In this document: positions 7,596-16,444 of the stretch, piece by piece | How the letters are laid out: each line of letters begins with the position of its first letter | Position numbering within the stretch: position 1 is the stretch's first letter | Source: CAYNDB01 sp964395915 | Lineage (GTDB): Bacteria > Nitrospinota_A > UBA7883 > JAJRTC01 | Direction: 5' to 3' | Assembly: GCA_964395915.1 (NCBI GenBank) | Contig: CAYNDB010000024.1 | Location: forward strand, 1-26,321 | DNA length: 26,321 nt | Made by a program: the position numbers and the translations under genes | The notes under the pieces: generated by a model | Database searches by the model: none | What the model saw: the letters and a program-made list of their open reading frames with translations, nothing else | What the model was told of the DNA's origin: nothing

Positions 7596-9602
7596 TTAAA
7601 ATAATGTTGGGATCTTGTTGATTCTTTTTAAAGATTCTATCGCATCGACGCCTACCGCATTGCAATACCACTGAAAGGATTCAAGCCTTGGCCTGTTCTC
7701 GTCTTCAACAAGCTCCATGGCTTTTTCTCTTGAAATCAGCCCTTCTCTAATCTGGTTGCTCCTGAAGGTGTCATTTTCGGAAAAACCACAGACACGGTAA
7801 TAGATGTAGTTGTAAAAAGCTGCTGTGCCATCGCCTATCCTCCATGTCGACTTCGTATCAGGAGCGGTTTCCCATCCATACTGTTCAATCAGCGTAGTGT
7901 TGATGACATCTTCTATCCACGGGATATAATCGAAAATAATATGATAGTGAACCGGTTGCAGGTAATAGGAAAAAAACGCAAACATCGTGTCGAAAATGGA
8001 GGAATTCAGCAGGCCGGGGTTTGAAAGAAACTCTTTCATATAAAAAGCCACAAGCCTTGCCTTACCGGAATAGGTCAGGTTGGGGTATGTATTCGCGCTG
8101 AAAAAATTTTCAATATTACAAAACGCTACTTTAAAATCGGTTCGCTCTAAAGGGTTCATGCCAAACATAACCATACCAAGCTTCATATTTTTCTGAAGGA
8201 GCCTGGAGAAATAGAAGAACTGTTTATCACCCGCCATGAACAATGGGATGGTTCCCAGATGAGGTTTCTTAAGCCATGCGTTGATATTCTTTCTTATGTT
8301 ATCCCTCTTTTTTGTGATATCGGCCGAGATCAAAATATGCTCTACGCCAAGCTCCCCGCACATACGCGAAATATTTCGTCGCGCAAGGTCGGTTACCAGG
8401 CCCCAGTCGTATGTGTAGGCTACAGGGTTCATCCCCAACGTATTTTTAATATAGTGGAGAGAGTAACAGCTATCCCTGCCACCGCTTATAGGCACAAGAC
8501 AGTCTGGCTCGCCGTTTGTCTTACGACATGGGTCTACAAGTTCCGACAGCGCCTTTTCCCCTTTCAAAACACGTTTGCTATGCCTTGTACAGAAATGACA
8601 CACGCCTTCATCATCGAACACTATGTAAGGAAAAGTCTCGGGTAAAAGACATCGTTTGCACCGTTTCAAGGCTGATATCGCTTTTTCATTTATGTCGAGA
8701 TATTGTTCAAGAACCGACGAGTCCAAAAGAGCCGGAGAATGAACTTCATCTGATTTCTCTTTCGGCTTGAGATCTACAACCCGCCTCTTTTCCGCCAGAA
8801 CCTGAGGCTCTCTGATACCGTCGGAATTACTTGTGAGACTGAAAAATTGCGGCGCAAGCTTGTCAAAAGAAAAAAGGTAGCCTTCATTGGGTTTGATATG
8901 GGTCAACCGGTCAAGAGAAAATTTGTCGCGCAAAGGGCCTATGGCAATGGCCTCTTGGAGTATGTATTTTTCAGAGGCGAAAATCAACTCCGCGCCACTA
9001 TCGCTCTTTACGAAAAAAAGTGAGCCGTTGGTTGTCGCCAAAGTTAAAAAGTCCCTGTTATCGTGAAGAAGAGCGATTGAATTGGCTCCTTGCAACTCTT
9101 TAAACGCTTTCCTCAGCGATGCGGTCAATCCATCGTTTTTTTGATAATGACCGATCAGCTTGAGAATGATTTCTGTGTCTACCTCATATCGGCGAATAAA
9201 CTCTGGATGCTCCTCCCATCGCTCATTGTCATTTACAACTATCCCGTTGTGGATGCATACCATTCCGTCTCTGATTACAGGCTGGTTATTATCGTGCGAA
9301 TGCTGGCTTCCGTTTGTCACCATTCGGGAGTGACCGATAACAGCAAAAGCTGAACCGTTCTTTTTATCTAAAGGCTGACTGTAATCCTTGAAAATAGATT
9401 TATATTCATCTGACCAAATAACCTTTTTAGCCCGGAATGGTCGTTTGAGGACTGTTATCTGTGATTTATCAGCCAGGGCAAGGCCAGCCGCCTCTTTCCC
9501 ACGGGATTCCGATAGAAGAAAAAGCGGTTTTAATACGGTCGGAACATCTTCACGCCTGAATTCCGAATCGTTATTTACAACAAAGCCAAAGATTCCACAC
9601 AT
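7596..9602 (-). CDS. Fusion: class II glutamine amidotransferase + WbpG/PseA-type N-acetyl-sugar amidotransferase
   Basis: The 668-residue protein begins MCGIFGF, so Cys2 would be the N-terminal nucleophile of a class II (Ntn) glutaminase domain (about 1-250, with GHSRMVTNGSQ and HNGIVVN motifs). After a linker, about residues 315-337 form a CKRC...CHFC zinc-type motif. The PP-loop PISGGRDSCYS near 370-380 identifies an ATP-pyrophosphatase-fold sugar amidotransferase of the WbpG/PseA/LegX type. Known relatives convert an acetamido group on a UDP- or CMP-sugar precursor to an acetamidino group, usually with ammonia from separate HisH/HisF-like subunits. Here the glutaminase is fused, which suggests a self-contained enzyme. 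It lies 10 bp after the upstream GT-C gene, and the exact sugar is unknown. Asparagine synthetase is unlikely because the second half matches the CxxC/PP-loop family better. Confidence 0.85.
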   Translation of the reverse strand: MCGIFGFVVNNDSEFRREDVPTVLKPLFLLSESRGKEAAGLALADKSQITVLKRPFRAKKVIWSDEYKSIFKDYSQPLDKKNGSAFAVIGHSRMVTNGSQHSHDNNQPVIRDGMVCIHNGIVVNDNERWEEHPEFIRRYEVDTEIILKLIGHYQKNDGLTASLRKAFKELQGANSIALLHDNRDFLTLATTNGSLFFVKSDSGAELIFASEKYILQEAIAIGPLRDKFSLDRLTHIKPNEGYLFSFDKLAPQFFSLTSNSDGIREPQVLAEKRRVVDLKPKEKSDEVHSPALLDSSVLEQYLDINEKAISALKRCKRCLLPETFPYIVFDDEGVCHFCTRHSKRVLKGEKALSELVDPCRKTNGEPDCLVPISGGRDSCYSLHYIKNTLGMNPVAYTYDWGLVTDLARRNISRMCGELGVEHILISADITKKRDNIRKNINAWLKKPHLGTIPLFMAGDKQFFYFSRLLQKNMKLGMVMFGMNPLERTDFKVAFCNIENFFSANTYPNLTYSGKARLVAFYMKEFLSNPGLLNSSIFDTMFAFFSYYLQPVHYHIIFDYIPWIEDVINTTLIEQYGWETAPDTKSTWRIGDGTAAFYNYIYYRVCGFSENDTFRSNQIREGLISREKAMELVEDENRPRLESFQWYCNAVGVDAIESLKRINKIPTLF

Positions 9603-9612
9603 GGCGCGTATT

Positions 9613-12345
9613 TTAACCTAAAACTTGACCCTCCGACAGGTCTAAAAATTCCCTGACCTTTCGGATAGTTTCCTTTAGTTGCTTAATGTAATCGATTTTT
9701 AAAGACACCGACTCTAATAGCACATCTCCGCCCTTTACATCACGAAGCCGCATTTCAACAGGATGATTTACAAGCTCATTAATTACAAAGCTAGCCGCCA
9801 GAAAGCCTGCCTTGGTTTCAGAGGGTGACAATATTTTTTCAAACAAAAGCCCGCCACCTTGGCCACTAAAAATATCAAGCGTAAAAGATGCGCCATCTCC
9901 TTTAGCGCGCCATTTGAACTCCACATCATACAAACCTTTCATCAAAGGTATGTAAGGGCCAAAGATTATGCTCCCCTCCCGAGCCACCATCGATTGAGGT
10001 GTTTTAGTAATATTGCGGTTGAAATTGTTATCGCCAATAAACTTGCTCATCTTGCCTACGAAAATCCTATCATCATATCCCGCATAGTCAGCCCATTTGA
10101 TATCTGTTTCGCCATCTCGGTAATCCAAAATGGCTTTCCAAAGTTCCGGATATTTTTTCTTGAGCAATTGTACGGCCACGTCTTTTTTATTTTTGTCTTT
10201 GGCGTCGGCGATTATTTCCAGTAGCCCACACGCTGAATCCGCATGCAAAAACGCTTCATACATTTTCTCGTTTGACCCGACGCTTTTATATATACTCCCG
10301 ATATCATAATCGTTAGCCCCGACCATCCACGCGGCTTCCCCCTTAGACGAAACTGTCACCACCAAAAATTTATTGTAATATAGCCACGATTTATTTTTAT
10401 CCCTGTCAAAAGAGACGACCATGCTCTGCCGAGGCGCAAGCTTAAATTCCCTTTTTTCATTTCCAACTGAAATAGTCACTTTGTTAAATTTTTTAAGCGC
10501 GGGATTTTCGTAATTTTTCACCCAGATAACTATCTGCGGCGCGGCCTCTGAAGCTTTTACGTATCGTGTCTTACGGAACTTCTTTCGTCCGTCTGTAGAG
10601 AATATCCGCTCGGTCGTGGCCAGTTGGCGAGAGGCAGGAAAAATATAAGCGACATCGCTATTGTCAACAAACTGAGTTTTGGGAAATAACGCCGGAGCCG
10701 CGAAATGCAGAGCGTTTTTGTCTATAGCGTAATAGTGGCTTGCGTCACGGTGAAGGGAGTAAGCCCATTCCATTCCGTTATTAAACTTTCTTATCAACCT
10801 GACGTTGGACTCCATATTTTCAACCGGTCCCAACCCTCCGGTTTTCTCTATTCCGTAACCATCATTGGAAAGATTGTCATCCGCCCATCTATGTTCTCCG
10901 TCCGTAATGGGGGGAAGCCCGAAAAAGGAGGTGTCCTGCACTGTGGCGTATCCTAAATAGCAAACGAGAGTGGCCAGTAAGCTATAACGGAAAAAGCGTT
11001 GTGGTATAAGCTTTGCCCCCTCCCAAATCCCTATGGCTGTGACAAACAATATTAATGGAGTCACAAAAAGATATTGATATGCCAATGAGTTCGGTTTGGC
11101 CAGTCGCCCTATTATGTAGATAATTATCGGGCTCACCCACAAGTACGCCAAATTGCGGCCGCAAAAATATGCGCCGGCGGCAAAAGCCGGAATGCCGATC
11201 CACATGGGTATTGGGTCAAACAAGCCTGTGGTAACCCACCACATGTAATCAAAATTTTCATACATCAGCATCACAGGTTGTAAAAACTGTGGGCCGGACC
11301 ACTCGACCTGATTTAAACCTAAAGGAGAGTTCCAGATACTCCCCATATGCAAAAGACCGTGAAGCTTTTCCGCAGGGTCGAACCAGAACAACGGATAGAC
11401 AAGGAAATAGACGGCTATGCAAACGAAAATCGCCCGGAACACATTACCCGAATTCCTGATCGCCATTACCAGATTAGGGTTCAAGTGGATGTAAATGGCT
11501 ATAAGGTAGACTGCCACCATCACACCGCTGACCTTGCAAGCCACCGCCAGACCCAGGAATAAGCCTATAACGCCATAATTGATTTTTCGTTCATCATGAA
11601 GGTTCAGAAGCATTACTGTAACTGCGCTAATGCCAAAAAACGAGCTTGGCAGGTCATTGTTGAAATAGTGACTCATGTGAACTTCGGTGGTCGATACGCC
11701 GGTAAAAAATATTGCCAGAACCGCCGCCATTTTTTGGTTTGTAAGGGAGCCAATCTTATATAGGCAGAAAAAGATACCGGCCGTAAAAAGCAAGTTGAGC
11801 GTTCTCGCTGTGATAACGATTAGCGTGATGTCAATTTCAGATCTCTCAAAGTCGAGAAACTGTATTATCCAGGAAAATAATCTGGAGCCATATTCCGCAA
11901 AGTGTGACGTGAAAAAAGGATAATTGGTGTCAAAAAGATAGTTGCCTTTTAAATATTCTATCGTCCCTGCGATATGATCACCGGCGTCGACCAAATAAAC
12001 TTCCTCATCCAGGCCTTGCGCTATGTTCCAGATTCTGACAGCAAAAGAAAACAATAGAGCCGCCGCAAGCATAATGTAATAGGGGTTTCGGCGCATATAG
12101 GAAAAAATGTATGAAAGAAAATTTCCTGCGCCTGGTCGAAACTCAGTTCCTGGAAAAGCGAAAATAATTATTCGGACGATAACGGTGGATAATAGTATTT
12201 GATATGGTTTTAAGTAACCATCCAGTAAAATACGCGCTCCAAATACCCTGAAATCGAACCCGCCAAAAACCCAATACCAGCAAAGAACCAGAGTATAGAA
12301 ACCAATAACAACATTGAGAAGAAAAACTAAAGGGTGTTTATACAT
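9613..12345 (-). CDS. Large GT-C (GT39-like) glycosyltransferase with accessory N- and C-terminal modules
   Basis: This 910-residue membrane protein has about 12 hydrophobic segments in its first 500 residues. An acidic loop motif, GLDEEVYLVDAGDH (about 112-125), follows an early helix, as expected for GT39/ArnT/PMT-like enzymes that transfer sugar from a polyprenyl phosphate in the periplasm. Residues 1-65 form a two-helix module with a VFGGFDFRVFGARI loop that is also found in the SGNH protein at 14912-16432. The long soluble C-terminal part (about 510-905) ends in a beta-sandwich (about 785-890, FGPYIPLMKGLYDVEF) that also recurs there. The ATG at 12345 has no nearby ribosome binding site. 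A strong GGAGGGGAG at 12373-12381 sits 9 nt before an in-frame ATT at 12363, so the true start may be six codons earlier. Confidence 0.78.
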   Translation of the reverse strand: MYKHPLVFLLNVVIGFYTLVLCWYWVFGGFDFRVFGARILLDGYLKPYQILLSTVIVRIIIFAFPGTEFRPGAGNFLSYIFSYMRRNPYYIMLAAALLFSFAVRIWNIAQGLDEEVYLVDAGDHIAGTIEYLKGNYLFDTNYPFFTSHFAEYGSRLFSWIIQFLDFERSEIDITLIVITARTLNLLFTAGIFFCLYKIGSLTNQKMAAVLAIFFTGVSTTEVHMSHYFNNDLPSSFFGISAVTVMLLNLHDERKINYGVIGLFLGLAVACKVSGVMVAVYLIAIYIHLNPNLVMAIRNSGNVFRAIFVCIAVYFLVYPLFWFDPAEKLHGLLHMGSIWNSPLGLNQVEWSGPQFLQPVMLMYENFDYMWWVTTGLFDPIPMWIGIPAFAAGAYFCGRNLAYLWVSPIIIYIIGRLAKPNSLAYQYLFVTPLILFVTAIGIWEGAKLIPQRFFRYSLLATLVCYLGYATVQDTSFFGLPPITDGEHRWADDNLSNDGYGIEKTGGLGPVENMESNVRLIRKFNNGMEWAYSLHRDASHYYAIDKNALHFAAPALFPKTQFVDNSDVAYIFPASRQLATTERIFSTDGRKKFRKTRYVKASEAAPQIVIWVKNYENPALKKFNKVTISVGNEKREFKLAPRQSMVVSFDRDKNKSWLYYNKFLVVTVSSKGEAAWMVGANDYDIGSIYKSVGSNEKMYEAFLHADSACGLLEIIADAKDKNKKDVAVQLLKKKYPELWKAILDYRDGETDIKWADYAGYDDRIFVGKMSKFIGDNNFNRNITKTPQSMVAREGSIIFGPYIPLMKGLYDVEFKWRAKGDGASFTLDIFSGQGGGLLFEKILSPSETKAGFLAASFVINELVNHPVEMRLRDVKGGDVLLESVSLKIDYIKQLKETIRKVREFLDLSEGQVLG

Positions 12346-12409
12346 GTCGACATTGATTGGAATAGTGTTTTACTCCCCTCCCTCTGAAACCTCGCCCTAC
12401 ACCTGTTCT

Positions 12410-13831
12410 TTAGGATCTCACTTCTTTTAGAAGTTTTAGCCCCACTGTGCCTTTACGCCACAACTCATCAAACGATTTGACTTTCGACAGCCTTCTCAAA
12501 AGATATCTGGGTCTGCTGTAAAACTTTGCGTACGCCTTTTTTAACAGAGCAAACAACTCATCGTCAGAATGGTTTTGGTTCCAATATTTTGGGGTAAATT
12601 CTTCTGAAGGGTTCAGAGCAAACTCCTTCCAGTAGTCATGGTCGTATGCGTTGGTATCCAGCGCTTCAGAATAGGCCATGGTGCCAGGATATGGAGTGAA
12701 CAGCGCCACGTGCGCATAATCCATCGGTAATGAAATCATCAAATCGAAAGTTTGCTGAAGCTCTTCCTCAGTTTCATCAGGCAACCCGATCATAAAATAC
12801 CCCAGAGTTTCAATGCCGGCTTTCTGGGTTAATGAAAAAATATTTTGAACACGGGTCAAGTTCAGATTTTTCTTTAACAGCTTTTGTTGCCGCGCGCTAC
12901 CGGATTCCACCCCGTAATGAATTCTCTGGCATCCGGCTTCGGCAAGTCTGGTTATCATTTTTTCATTCATTGTGTCGATTCTCGCCCTGATATCCCATAC
13001 AACTTTTAGCCCACGTTCCATAATAAGGTCACAAATAGCGAAAACTCTTTTTCGATCCATATTAAAAGTGTCATCATAAAATATGATTTCACCAACACCT
13101 TGATGCTCAACCACATGAGCCATTTCGTCGACAACCCTTTCGGCCGATTGCTTGCGAAACGCTTTACCCATCTGCGGTCGATCACAAAAAGTGCACTTGC
13201 AAGGACAGCCGCGGCTGCTCATCATCGTGGTGATCGTTTTTTCGCTGGCAAGGACAGAGGTGTAAAGAGAGGGGTCGAGATATTCCCGGGCCGGTATCTT
13301 CAGCTCGTCAAGGTTTGCTATATAGGTCAAGTCAGGAATAGGCTTGTCCAGATTCTTTTTGGTAACAATCGCCGGAATGCTCTCCACAGGCTTTCCGTCC
13401 CGAAGCGCGTTCAGAATACCTATGATCGGATATTCACCTTCCCCACGTACAACTATATCCACTTGCTCCAAAGTCGCCGATTCAACCGGAAATAAAGTTG
13501 GGTGTGGCCCTCCCCAGATGATCTTTATTCCTGGCGCCACACGTCTTATCGTCTGCGATACCATTGAAGAGTCTATAAGGGTAAAGGTCATAACCTGAAC
13601 ACCGACCACGTCCGGAGCGGATTTCAGGATTTTTTCTTCAATATCTTCATGCTCTATTCCCTGCGCCTGGCAATCGATCACCTCAACCTCCCATCCAGGA
13701 ACACTTTCAGCGTATGCGGCGATGGAAAGCAGACCAAGTGGCGGGAATACACCGGTTTCATCTTCAACAACAGGCGGTATACTTTCGCGCATTATGTGTG
13801 CGCTGGGCGGGTTAATAAGCAAAATTTTCAT
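12410..13831 (-). CDS. Cobalamin-binding-domain radical SAM enzyme
   Basis: This 473-residue protein has an N-terminal B12-binding Rossmann-type domain (MKILLINPPS start, GGPHPTLFP and VVRGEGE segments). A radical SAM barrel follows, with the cluster motif CPCKCTFC (CxxxCxxC, about 208-215), the downstream FYDDTFN segment and YGVESGS. Such enzymes catalyse methylations, carbon-skeleton or ring chemistry using 5'-deoxyadenosyl radicals. The substrate cannot be read from sequence. Its position between GT2 and GT-C genes suggests modification of a sugar, polyprenyl lipid or glycan intermediate, which is inference. The start ATG has GGAGTG about 8 nt upstream. The gene is 21 bp after the GT2 gene. 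Confidence 0.88.
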   Translation of the reverse strand: MKILLINPPSAHIMRESIPPVVEDETGVFPPLGLLSIAAYAESVPGWEVEVIDCQAQGIEHEDIEEKILKSAPDVVGVQVMTFTLIDSSMVSQTIRRVAPGIKIIWGGPHPTLFPVESATLEQVDIVVRGEGEYPIIGILNALRDGKPVESIPAIVTKKNLDKPIPDLTYIANLDELKIPAREYLDPSLYTSVLASEKTITTMMSSRGCPCKCTFCDRPQMGKAFRKQSAERVVDEMAHVVEHQGVGEIIFYDDTFNMDRKRVFAICDLIMERGLKVVWDIRARIDTMNEKMITRLAEAGCQRIHYGVESGSARQQKLLKKNLNLTRVQNIFSLTQKAGIETLGYFMIGLPDETEEELQQTFDLMISLPMDYAHVALFTPYPGTMAYSEALDTNAYDHDYWKEFALNPSEEFTPKYWNQNHSDDELFALLKKAYAKFYSRPRYLLRRLSKVKSFDELWRKGTVGLKLLKEVRS

Positions 13832-13852
13832 TAATAAAACACTCCAAAAAAA

Positions 13853-14728
13853 TCAGCGAACCTGCTCACCGCGCCGAAGAGCGGCGATCTGGTCGACCAT
13901 CAAACCAAACAGGAAAAAGAGCATACCGGCTAAAACTATAATGGTTCCTTTGATACCGGGCTGCCCCATATCAATAATATTGTATATCGCTAAAAATATA
14001 CCTACGGTTGTAACGAAAACGCTGACAGGCAAAAATATCCTGAACGGTGAAAAAAGCGTGATTATTCGCAAAATCAGCATGATCGTTTTAATGCCGTCCA
14101 TGGGAGAGACAGAACTTTTTCCGACCCGCGCCCGGACGTTGATAGGCACATAGCATATCGTTTGCCCGCTTTTCAATGTAGCCATGGTGATGGTGGTGGA
14201 GAATGAAAACCCGTCCGGCAAAATGGGGCTTAGCTTTATGGCCATTTCCCGGTTAATCGCGCGAAACCCGCTATTGAGATCCGGTATATCTTTACCGCTA
14301 ATGTTGTTTGCCAGCCATCCCAAAAAAGCTTTGCCCGGCCTGCGCCAAAGAGGTGAATGTGATTTTTTCCCGCGCTTTCCAACTACCATGTCATAAGAGC
14401 CTCTTTCTTTCAGCAAGACTCCAATCTCAGCGGGGTCATGCTGATCGTCTCCGTCCATCAATACAACGGTCTCTCCCTTTGCGGCTTTGAGACCTGTTTT
14501 CAGAGAAGCTCCATATCCGCGTTGATAGGGATGCGTAATCACTGTGGCTCCCGCCTTCCTGGCTATATCCCCTGTGCCATCATCCGATCCATCATCCACC
14601 ACTATAATTTCAAACTCGCCGCCAAGCTCTATCATTTTACGCCGCGCGCCATCAACGACTTTACCAATCGCCCTGGATTCCTGATACGCGGGAATAATGA
14701 TACTTACAACATTATTGTTTTTATCCAT
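13853..14728 (-). CDS. GT2 glycosyltransferase, dolichyl/polyprenyl-phosphate sugar synthase type
   Basis: The 291-residue protein has an N-terminal GT-A fold of family 2: VSIIIPAYQE, FEIIVVDDGSDDGT, and the DGDDQHDP metal/donor motif near residues 93-100. Two C-terminal hydrophobic segments (about 205-230 and 245-270) are followed by a basic tail. This architecture (DPM1/GtrB/ArnC-like) usually moves a sugar from a nucleotide onto polyprenyl phosphate on the cytoplasmic face. In this operon it would supply the lipid-linked donor used by the two GT-C proteins. The ATG has only a weak ribosome binding site. A 183-bp gap with a possible internal promoter separates it from the preceding gene. 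Confidence 0.88.
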   Translation of the reverse strand: MDKNNNVVSIIIPAYQESRAIGKVVDGARRKMIELGGEFEIIVVDDGSDDGTGDIARKAGATVITHPYQRGYGASLKTGLKAAKGETVVLMDGDDQHDPAEIGVLLKERGSYDMVVGKRGKKSHSPLWRRPGKAFLGWLANNISGKDIPDLNSGFRAINREMAIKLSPILPDGFSFSTTITMATLKSGQTICYVPINVRARVGKSSVSPMDGIKTIMLILRIITLFSPFRIFLPVSVFVTTVGIFLAIYNIIDMGQPGIKGTIIVLAGMLFFLFGLMVDQIAALRRGEQVR

Positions 14729-14806
14729 TTTTATCGCTAGCCGGTTATTATATTTTATATATTTTGACGAATATCGCCGCTGTCAGGATTGTATTGCCTT
14801 TATATA

Positions 14807-14844
14807 GATAATTTTATAAGAGGTTAAATTATCATTTTATAGCA
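14807..14844 (-). promoter_or_regulatory. Possible internal extended -10 promoter with overlapping dyad
   Basis: On the minus strand, TGCTATAAA (14836-14844) resembles an extended -10 element; no good -35 is seen. Just downstream, an 8-bp perfect inverted repeat, GATAATTT and AAATTATC (14807-14833, 11-base loop), would cover the start site, as an operator might. The AT-rich gap 14729-14911 holds no gene. This is a weak call based on a few bases. Confidence 0.3.
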
Positions 14845-14911
14845 TGAAAATCTATTATTAAGGTTCACAGGCGACGCCTTCTATTCGAAATGGAGCTATA
14901 AAATATTTCCA

Positions 14912-16432
14912 TCAATGGCTTTGCTTGATTTTCTTATATAGAACATCAGCCATGACAGCATGCGCTCTGGCGTTTGGATGCGCGTCGAATAGCGTGGCAT
15001 GAGTGTCAAACCCTGTAAGATAGGGAAGGAAATCGACAACTTCCAGATTATAATCGACAGGAAACTCTATGGTGTCCAAGCTCAGATCACCGGCTCCGGT
15101 ATATTGAACGCGGAACTCGACTTTTTCTATCAGCTTTTTTTTCACTTCAAACTCAAGGACAAAATCTTTCCAGCCTTTTTCCCCTGCAAAGTCCTTTGCG
15201 CCAAGAGCCTTTCTGGCATGCGTCGTTTTCCCGATATCGCTCGCCACATCTATTATCGCAATGTCGCCCTCACCCGTGAAGCTTGATTTTATTCTGAACG
15301 TAATACGATATTTTCCTTTCCCAAGTACAGTATAGGGTCCAAACGCCAAAGTCCCTGACGGTGTCTTACCAGAGATCGCTTTTCTAACAATTCCCATGCG
15401 TGAATTTTCATCCACCACGTTCTCGCCAACTATTTTAGGCATGCTATGAGCGGGAATTGTGTATATGTTAGGTTTGGTCAATCGTTTGACTCTGTCTGTA
15501 ATCTCCTTCAATGGATACTCACCGCTAAAAGGAACCGCTGGATAAAAGGCAATGACGACCCGGTCAGCCATGCTACGGGCGCGGGTCGCCCATTGATGAA
15601 ACGCGTCCCTGAACGCCTGCCAGTAGATCGAGCCTTCCTTAAAATCTTCATTTATATAATCGGCGTAAAGTTTACCGGAACCTATCACTATCCTCTCTAG
15701 TCTCTGGTCCACTAAAAAATAGAGGAAGGAGCTATTAGTTAAATCCAGATGAAATGGCAAGCTGCGCCATGGCGGGGCTGGGGGTGGACGTCTGTTGTTT
15801 TTAACCTCAACATCGTTAATGTACCATTGGTAAATAATAATATCCGGGTCTATTTTGTCTCCAAAAAGTTTCAGATTCGCGGCATGCCAGTCTGTTTCTT
15901 TTCCAGGGGCGGCCAGGGTTGTCATCTCATACCGCTCTCCATCGCTGTTCAGGCTTTGAAGGAGACGGTAAGGGTATAGGTCAGTCCATTGAGGCACTCC
16001 TTGCCCCCATGTAATAGAATCGCCTTGAACGAGAATTCTTGTTTTTCCTGTTTTGGTCATATTTGCGATAACTGGACCGCGCTCGCTTAAAGGATTCTTG
16101 GCAAGACTATTTTTGCTTAAGGGAATATACTCCCAACTGGTATGGAAAAATATGCGCAATATCATTTCTCCTGCCCCTAAAATCATAAAGCTGGAAAAAA
16201 TAACAGTAACTATTGCAAAAAGAACCTTACGATTTGTAGCGGCGGATAACATAAGCCTAAGGCATATTGCGGAAAGCAGAATCAGGGCTGGATTGTTCAG
16301 GTCAACCAGTTTGACGCGAAGACCTAAAATATGACCGTCATACCCCCCAAACACAATAAACCAAAAAATTACCGCCAGATAAAACGCAATAATAGCGTTC
16401 AGAAAATATGTAAAAGCTTTTATTATTTTCAT
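14912..16432 (-). CDS. Membrane-anchored SGNH hydrolase/acyltransferase-like protein with inserted beta-sandwich
   Basis: This 506-residue protein starts with a two-helix module (1-65, VFGGYDGHILGLRV loop) shared with the GT-C protein at 9613-12345, then a further hydrophobic segment (about 70-90). The periplasmic part has SGNH block I, VQGDSITWG (Ser near 138), a block III-like YINDV (near 207) and the final DAHPNARAH block (near 482). Between the last two, residues about 350-465 form a beta-sandwich (FGPYTVLGKGKYRITF) homologous in pattern to the GT-C C-terminus, so the catalytic domain appears interrupted. Such enzymes remove or add O-acyl groups on polysaccharides. It ends the first trio of SGNH genes, 12 bp after its neighbour. 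An alginate AlgJ/AlgX-like acetylation role is possible but unproven. Confidence 0.78.
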   Translation of the reverse strand: MKIIKAFTYFLNAIIAFYLAVIFWFIVFGGYDGHILGLRVKLVDLNNPALILLSAICLRLMLSAATNRKVLFAIVTVIFSSFMILGAGEMILRIFFHTSWEYIPLSKNSLAKNPLSERGPVIANMTKTGKTRILVQGDSITWGQGVPQWTDLYPYRLLQSLNSDGERYEMTTLAAPGKETDWHAANLKLFGDKIDPDIIIYQWYINDVEVKNNRRPPPAPPWRSLPFHLDLTNSSFLYFLVDQRLERIVIGSGKLYADYINEDFKEGSIYWQAFRDAFHQWATRARSMADRVVIAFYPAVPFSGEYPLKEITDRVKRLTKPNIYTIPAHSMPKIVGENVVDENSRMGIVRKAISGKTPSGTLAFGPYTVLGKGKYRITFRIKSSFTGEGDIAIIDVASDIGKTTHARKALGAKDFAGEKGWKDFVLEFEVKKKLIEKVEFRVQYTGAGDLSLDTIEFPVDYNLEVVDFLPYLTGFDTHATLFDAHPNARAHAVMADVLYKKIKQSH

Positions 16433-16444
16433 CTTCGGCTTGTT

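Noticed and set aside
7596..9602. Asparagine synthetase B
   Set aside because: The N-terminal glutaminase is similar, but the second half has the CxxC...CxxC and SGGRDS pattern of sugar amidotransferases and not the AsnB synthetase domain.
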